Shown: positions 58,339-64,000 of the stretch, piece after piece
Position numbering within the stretch: position 1 is the first letter of the stretch
How the letters are laid out: the number at the start of each line of letters is the position of its first letter
Assembly: GCF_008831285.2 (NCBI RefSeq)
Contig: NC_045144.1
Location: 22,523,716-22,587,715 of the forward strand
Length of the DNA stretch: 64,000 nt
Reading direction: 5' to 3'
From: Nymphaea colorata
Taxonomy: Eukaryota; Streptophyta; Magnoliopsida; Nymphaeales; Nymphaeaceae
The notes under the pieces: generated by a model
Seen by the model: the letters and a program-made list of their open reading frames with translations, nothing else
The model's database searches: none
What the model was told of the DNA's origin: nothing
Program-made: the position numbers and the translations under genes

Positions 58339-59940
58339 CATCTAAACTTGGACTCCTAATTTCCAATTTTCAACCTCATTCTAGGATAAAACCAACCAAT
58401 AAAATCAAGTTTCTCAAAACTCACAAAACACCAATATTTTTCAAACTAGGTTCAAGTCTCAAAAACTCAAATCCAAAGATATTTCAAAAAATTCTGAATT
58501 AATCAAGTTCCAATCATTCCAAGCCCAAAATCTTGACCTCCAAGATCTAATTACCTAGCCCAACTTTTCATCACCCAATTTCTATATTTTGGTTTCAAAC
58601 CAAATTCTGGTTCCAAGGCCTCAAGAATTTTTTTTAATCAAGTTTGAAAACTCAGACTGTCTTCAAAATTTTACAGTCTAGCCAACTTCCAAGGTCCAAT
58701 TCTCAATCCTAGTTTCAAAAACAACTAAATAAACTTCAATTATCCAAATCCCCAACTTATTAAAATTCCAAACTCCCAATTTTTGAATTCAAAATTCCAA
58801 TTTTAGGATCAAACCAATCATTACTTTTCAACTGCCAAATCTAAGATTAATTTGTTAATCCCAACCAAAGTGATCTTCAAATTGCTGAAGTATAAAATAT
58901 TTTTTTAAATCTTCATATAAAACAAATTTTAGAAATCAAAATCTAATCCCTGCACATGCATGTAGGAAACATGACTTGTCAAGCTTGAGGAAATTTAGAC
59001 TTTGGATCGCTTACTCCTATCAATGGTGGCAGCAATTGTTGATCACCATACCAATGGGCTAGCCTCTTTCTCCTAAAATCTTCATTATTCGCATCCCCAA
59101 AATTTTTGGTATTTGGTTTTGGAGTGCTCCAGAAAAATGAGGTTTTGTTTTGAAATAGGAAAGAAAGAGATTTGCCATCAGTACGAGGATCGACCGTTGC
59201 CGGCGCCTTTACTGGAGGTAGTCAATCATTGATGCATTTCGTTTTAACTTAAACATCTTTTTAATTCTATATGCGGTGTAGAAAAATATTGAAAGTTTGA
59301 TGTTTCAAACTTTGAAAAGATTCTTGAAGAATCACTTGAGAATGTGAGACATTTTGGTAAAAACTCGAATTTATAAATCTTTATAAATATCATTTGGAAA
59401 TCATTTTGAAATCACTTAAGTGTTCTCTTAAGACTTCAAGTAGGTTTGAGGTTTTGCTCTAATTTGGTTACCACCTACTTAGAGTTCCATCTCATCTTGC
59501 TTAAGTTCTTTTAGAGAAGTGCTTGTGATCATAAGTGAAATTAAGTGGTGAGAATGCATGAATGCATTGATCCTACATTAAAGGAAAAAAAATATTTCAA
59601 CCTAAGAGCATTCCAACCATAACATACATATAAGATTTTTGTTTTGATAAATATCATATATAAGAAATAAAAGTTTTTGAAAATGGATTCGCGTTATAGA
59701 CAATCAAACATGAATCCAATATTGGGTCATTACTTGATTTTTGGTCTTAGTGAAGTCAATAGATATAAAAATCATGAGGAAAATGTTAAAAAGGAACAGA
59801 AGAGATGCAATATTCTTATAAAGAGAGAGAGAGAGAGAGACTTCAAAGATCATTAAATGGAATATTTTGAAATAGAATGAGATATATTACATATTTGTAT
59901 AAGCTTTTGAAAATGAAGTCTTAACTTAAATAGAGAGGGA
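58339..59940. other. Stretch without recognisable genes
   Basis: Continues the A/C bias to about 58900. A GATCGACCGTTGCCGGCGCC string at 59189-59208 resembles part of a Gypsy primer-binding region, but cannot be confirmed. A GA tract lies at 59822-59840. Confidence 0.35.
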
Positions 59941-59955
59941 AAGAAAAAGAGAAAT

Positions 59956-59963
59956 ATATATAT

Positions 59964-60001
<38 letters not shown>

Positions 60002-60002
60002 A
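59956..60002. repeat. (TA)n microsatellite
   Basis: AT repeat with one AATAT interruption. A second short one lies at 60079-60102. Confidence 0.9.
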
Positions 60003-60715
60003 GAAATTTTTAGGAGAATACATTTGTCTTGAAGAGACGAACAAAAGGCTCTAGAGAGAGAAAATAGAACACATGTGTATATATATTTATATATATATAT
60101 ATGAAAATTTATAAAATGAAATATGTAAACATAAAGAGAAAATGAAAAAAATAATCATGTGCACACATATGTATATAATATGTATATACATGTATGTCTT
60201 CATGAGATTAAAGATAAGTTAAAACATCCGACTTCAAGTTTGATGTAGGCCGGAGGAGAGCTTGGACTCATGCAAGAGTCTGAGGTAAGTCTCCAAAGCC
60301 ATATTAGAAGGTTTCTTTTGAAAATATTTTGAAAAATATGATTTACATAAACATATAATGTTATCATTTCATTGGTTTCAAGGGAATATGTTTTTTCCAC
60401 CATTGGGTATGGAAGAAACTCAAACCACACGATAAGGTGTTCATTAAGGTTCTTAATGGGATGATGAAAGGGAAACTAATGCAAAATGTCATGCAAATGC
60501 ATATTAAAATGTACATATTTTGTGAGGGTTTCTCCCAGGTTGGACAAGTCTCAACCTCAAAAATTAATGTAAAGATAAGAAGTCCCAAACCACATCTCAT
60601 TCTCGCCATACATTCGCATATGAATGGAAAACCAAACAACTATATATGAATAATATATAGACAATATTCAAGGAAGGAAAAAGAGTGAAAGAGATTTAAC
60701 TAAGAGGCTATGTAT

Positions 60716-61040
60716 GATTCAATTATGAAAAGAAATATCATCTCATCTTTCATGCTCCCGATGCATTTGAGTATAGCCTCTTGACTCTAAAATAGAGAGT
60801 GAAAGCTATCTCCTTTGGCCATGGCAAGAGGAAGAAGAGAGGAATGAAAATATGAAAGAAATGAGAGGGATGATGATTTAATCATAAAATGAAAGACCAT
60901 CTCATCTTTTCATGCTCTCGGTGTACTTGAGCATAGCCTCTTGTCCCTAAAACAGGGATTGAGGGCGATCTCCTTTGGCCATGAAGAGAGGAAGAAGAAA
61001 GACGAAGATGAAGAAAGAAAGAGGTGAGATATTGATTACA
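60716..61040. repeat. Two-copy tandem duplication, 159-bp period
   Basis: CTCATCTTTCATGCTCCCG (60742) recurs as CTCATCTTTTCATGCTCTCG (60901); both are followed by GAGCATAGCCTCTTG-like words, GATCTCCTTTGGCCATG-like words and a GAAGAAGA run. Non-coding. Confidence 0.85.
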
Positions 61041-61204
61041 TACCTCTAGTGAGAATAGCTTAGAGAAAATGAACAATCATGCTTGAAATAATATTGAGCT
61101 CACATTGAATTAACCTCCAAGACGATGAAGATGAGTCTTTCAAGAGATCCTTAGTGCTCCCTTGAAGAGTTGTAGCTTGCTCCAAGTTTGAGAAAAATGA
61201 AAAG

Positions 61205-62115
61205 AGGAAGAGGCAGAGAGAGAGCTCAAGAGAAACTCTAAGTCTTCAAGTGAGAATACACTAGAGTTTCTCCCAACGGCCAACTCTTGCCCAAAAGGGA
61301 GGATTGTGGGGGTATCTATAGAGAGTTTTGGAGCGAAAACTCAAAATTTGAATTTTTTTGAATTTCTCAACATTTTCATCCGAATTTCAAAGAATTTTGA
61401 ATTATTTTCAATTTTTTTTTAGAAAAATAAGTTTTGACCAAGTGGGATTGGCCACTAGCCCTGCAAATACCTCCTTGGGGTATGGGCAGAGCTATGCCCA
61501 CCCAAAATTTTCAAAAAACTGACCCCCAAGGGTCGGTTTTGCAAAGAAAAATTGGGGGGGGGGGGGGTGGGGGGCTGCATCATTGTAGCCCATGCCCGGG
61601 CGGCAGAGGCGCAACAGCACCAGGCGTTGTGGTGCATCGCATTACGCGATCGCGTTACCACGATCGTGTGACGCGCGGTCGCGCGACTGCACGTCGCTCG
61701 ATACCTTTTTTTTTAAAAAAGAAAAACTTCTGAAATATTATGAAATGGAATAAAAAACGATAAAATGAGCATAAAATCTTCTTTTAAAAAAAATATGTAG
61801 AAAATTGATTTTTTTTTGTTATAAAGGAGTGGTCGGCTTCGTTTTGAGTTTCAAAAACGTATTTTGGTTTGAAGTGTAAAACATGGGTGACATTTATGCA
61901 TGCGCGCGCGACGCTCACAACACCAGACTTTGTTGTTTTGAACTCGAATTTGGATTTTGAGATTCAAATGATCGATTTGGATCTAAAATTGAGTTTTGGA
62001 TCTAATTTGGATCTGAAAGTTGGATCTTGGATTTGAATCTTGCGTCTAAATTTGGGTTTCATGCTTGGGTAAAAAAACAGTCTTTTAGAAAAATTTGGGC
62101 TAATTACAAATGCCT
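61205..62115 (-). repeat. Probable LTR of a Tat-type Gypsy element (approximate)
   Basis: On the minus strand a purine-rich tract AACAAAGAGAGGCAT is followed by TTGTAATTAGCCC (near 62115), a form often seen at the 3' LTR start of plant Tat elements. The downstream 900 bp is non-coding, with a CpG-rich patch (61590-61700) and a G14 tract (61554-61567). The far boundary is not known. Confidence 0.4.
61554..61574. repeat. Poly-G tract
   Basis: G14, T, G6. Potential G-quadruplex on the plus strand. Confidence 0.9.
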
Positions 62116-62204
62116 CTCTTTGTTACTAAGCCGGTGTTTTCTGTGCTTAGTGACAAAGATAAGCACTACAAATTTTTCAAACAAAACATGTTGGGAGAGA
62201 TGTT

Positions 62205-62370
62205 TCATGCTTAACCCCTTACCTGAGTGGGTTGTTTGAGCTTATGTTGAAGGTTTAACCCCTTACCTACATGGGTTTGCCAATATTGAATTCAGGTTTA
62301 ACCCCCCTGAAATGGGTTGCCTTGGCTTGCATTGCAGGTTTGACCCCTTACTTGCGTGGACCCTGACGAC
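62205..62370. repeat. Degenerate tandem repeat (GGTTTAACCCCTTACCT units)
   Basis: Four copies of a unit containing TTTAACCCCTTACCTGAGTGGGTT-like sequence (longest exact words shorter), spaced about 40-60 bp. It lies between the Gypsy extra ORF and the proposed LTR. Confidence 0.75.
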
Positions 62371-62410
62371 GATCACAATGGTCTCAAATAATTTCATCCC
62401 CATCTAACTG

Positions 62411-63310
62411 CTAAATCAAACAACGGTATTGTTCTAAGTTTGTCAATGCTCCATCAGTGTTTTTGAATAGACTAGCTTGGGGTCCCGCGTGCTTGAGGAA
62501 CCACAATTGCAAAGCATATGTGCATCCTTCTATGAAGTCAGTATCTCCAATAGTGAAGCGGGTGAGTCCTCGATAAAGAAAAGCCAAGGCTATCATTGCT
62601 ACTGACAAGTGTTGGGTACCACTATGTCCCCATATCCAAAAATGTTGGGCAATATGAACATCTAGAAGGTCACTTCCATCAGTGAAAATGGTCACTTCTA
62701 CTGTGCAAAGCATCATACAATGTTTGATTCTTCTTATGGCTTTTTGAGGAAAAGTAAAATGTTCAACATAGGTTCCAAATTCTTCATATAACTTTTTCAG
62801 ATTGATGCTTTGGTCCTCGTGGTTTTCTACTAGAGGCCAAGTTTTTCATCCAGTAAAATGGGCAATAAGATCATTTGCATTAACTTTAGTGTGGTTCATG
62901 AGTAATTGTTTCTCTAATGGTTCATTTGGAATACAAGTCGGGGTGGTGAGGTCTAGTATTTCGGCAAATTCATCTAATAATATTGGCATTTCTCTTTATT
63001 GAAACTAAAAGGAGGAGGTCCCTGGGTTCCATCCATTGGCAATTGCATGCACCAAATTTCCATCTATTGTTTGTATTCCTCTGACTACCACTGTCTCTAG
63101 CCCACATTCTTCAAAGTATGAAGGAAATATTCAAGAGAATGTGGGATGCCACGACCGATACCATTCGGAGCCAAAAGTTTACACTCAAGAGATATGTAGG
63201 TGGACCATTCAGGACCTTCCCCAAAGAGGATGTGATCATAAGGGAAGGTGACACCACGTTGAAAAGATACATCTTCAATGATGACTCTAAAAGACAAAGA
63301 TTGAACTAGT
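62411..63310 (-). pseudogene. Tat-type Gypsy extra ORF, DUF7745/plant-mobile-domain-like
   Basis: Minus-strand pieces: FQRGVTFPYDHILFGEGPEW (63290), ILDLTTPTCIPNEPLEKQLL and NANDLIAHFTG, stop, KTWPLVENHEDQ (62990-62810), then HCMMLCTVEVTIFTDGSDLL, HIAQHFWIWGHSGTQHLSVA, FIEGCTYALQLWFLKHAG (62716-62411). The GC..LLxxWxLxH ending and overall layout resemble the DUF7745-type protein often found with Tat/Ogre Gypsy elements. A TGA at about 62845 interrupts it. Its role in the element is not known. Low-copy host homologs of plant mobile domain proteins are an alternative. Confidence 0.6.
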
Positions 63311-64000
63311 GAAAAGATTGACTAGATTGACCAAGACAACATGAAGTAGAGGTATGAAATGAGGTTGTAAATCGTCACATAAGGTTTTATGCACATCACT
63401 ATCTACCGTGAAATAATTTTTTTTGTAGAAAATTGGGTATAGGAACCTAATTGAGACAATTTTGTGTCACGATAATCTAATGTCAAGTTATGCTTATATA
63501 CCTTAGCCAAATGGCTTAGTACGAGCATAGATTCTTTCTTAGGCAACTAAGGGTAGGGTTCAACAACTTCTTCTTGATCACTCATCGATATACCATAAAT
63601 TACCACTCATGGTACTAATGAGGGGGCTTTCCCGCCCAAAGTGTGGTCTAGTTGTAAAGCTTAGTCATGTGCTACCGCCAAAGACCAAGCCAGACAACAT
63701 GATGATCGGGACAAATAGCTATGAGAAATTTTGAAGTATGAAAGATCATGTAAAATGAGTTGTCTCTAATGAAATGTTGCCTAAGATGATGATTAAAATA
63801 AATAAAAGAGCAAACATTGTTTTCAAACAACTCTTAAATTGATGAGGGTTGTATTTAATACTAGATATAAGTGAACATGATTGATCCTCCTCAATTAGTC
63901 TTATGTGCAAGAAAGCAAACACAATCACTAAGCAGTGCAATGAAATGCCAATGGGTTCAAGGCCAAATAGGGGACATGCTTTATCATTGGTAACATATGA
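63311..64000. other. Stretch without recognisable genes
   Basis: Probably continues upstream sequence of the Gypsy remnant; no gag or LTR motif was recognised before the window ends. Confidence 0.35.

Noticed and set aside
59189-59208. Gypsy primer-binding site
   Set aside because: The GTTGCCGGCGCC string only partly resembles the known tRNA-complement and no LTR edge is next to it.

Overview
This window reads as intergenic and repeat-rich nuclear DNA from a flowering plant. Plant-type Ty1/Copia, Ty3/Gypsy and LINE (L1/RTE-like) retrotransposon remnants fill much of it, with hAT and PIF/Harbinger-like non-autonomous DNA elements, very long (TA)n microsatellites and fragments of plant gene families (PATROL1/unc-13-like, L-type lectin receptor kinase, SHV3-like GDPD, DnaJ). 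A run of exactly 100 N (23277-23376) marks a scaffold join. No intact protein-coding gene can be supported. Species cannot be fixed from sequence alone. The many old, heavily mutated elements suggest a genome that removes dead elements slowly.

Layout. 1.0-6.0 kb: minus-strand Copia remnant (gag-protease-integrase) joined to a 5'-truncated LINE. 7.9-8.45 kb: inverted arrangement of an ATGAGATAA-rich tandem repeat. 9.1-10.6 kb: two repeats whose inverted partners lie at 52.7-53.5 and 47.6-48.3 kb. 11.3-11.9 kb: GC-rich minisatellite of 58-bp period. 12.7-17.5 kb: decayed, rearranged PATROL1-like pseudogene on the minus strand, carrying a SINE-like repeat pair. 17.75-18.1 kb: Copia RNase H scrap. 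18.85-22.1 kb: minus-strand LINE lacking its RT core. 22.8-23.4 kb: a possible first exon, then the gap. 25.5-29.9 kb: plus-strand Copia with a 3' LTR. 32.35-33.06 kb: PIF/Harbinger-like MITE.

33-46 kb is a graveyard of at least five Copia fragments in both orientations and a second LINE RT fragment. 47-51.7 kb holds three unrelated gene scraps: a lectin receptor kinase tail cut by an LTR-like repeat, one GDPD-like exon and two DnaJ exons. 54.4-55.4 kb is a clear hAT-type element with an 8-bp target duplication and gene-like cargo, and 58.1-58.3 kb is a 215-bp relative. 58-64 kb is low-coding sequence ending in a Tat-type Gypsy extra ORF (DUF7745-like) on the minus strand.

No working pathway or gene system is present. 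The interest lies in how transposition, duplication and C-to-T type decay have shaped the locus. The most informative observations are the rearranged PATROL1-like pseudogene, the hAT element with its target duplication, the palindromic repeat array, the recurrent loss of catalytic aspartates across elements, and a duplication at 28.2 kb that looks like an assembly error.
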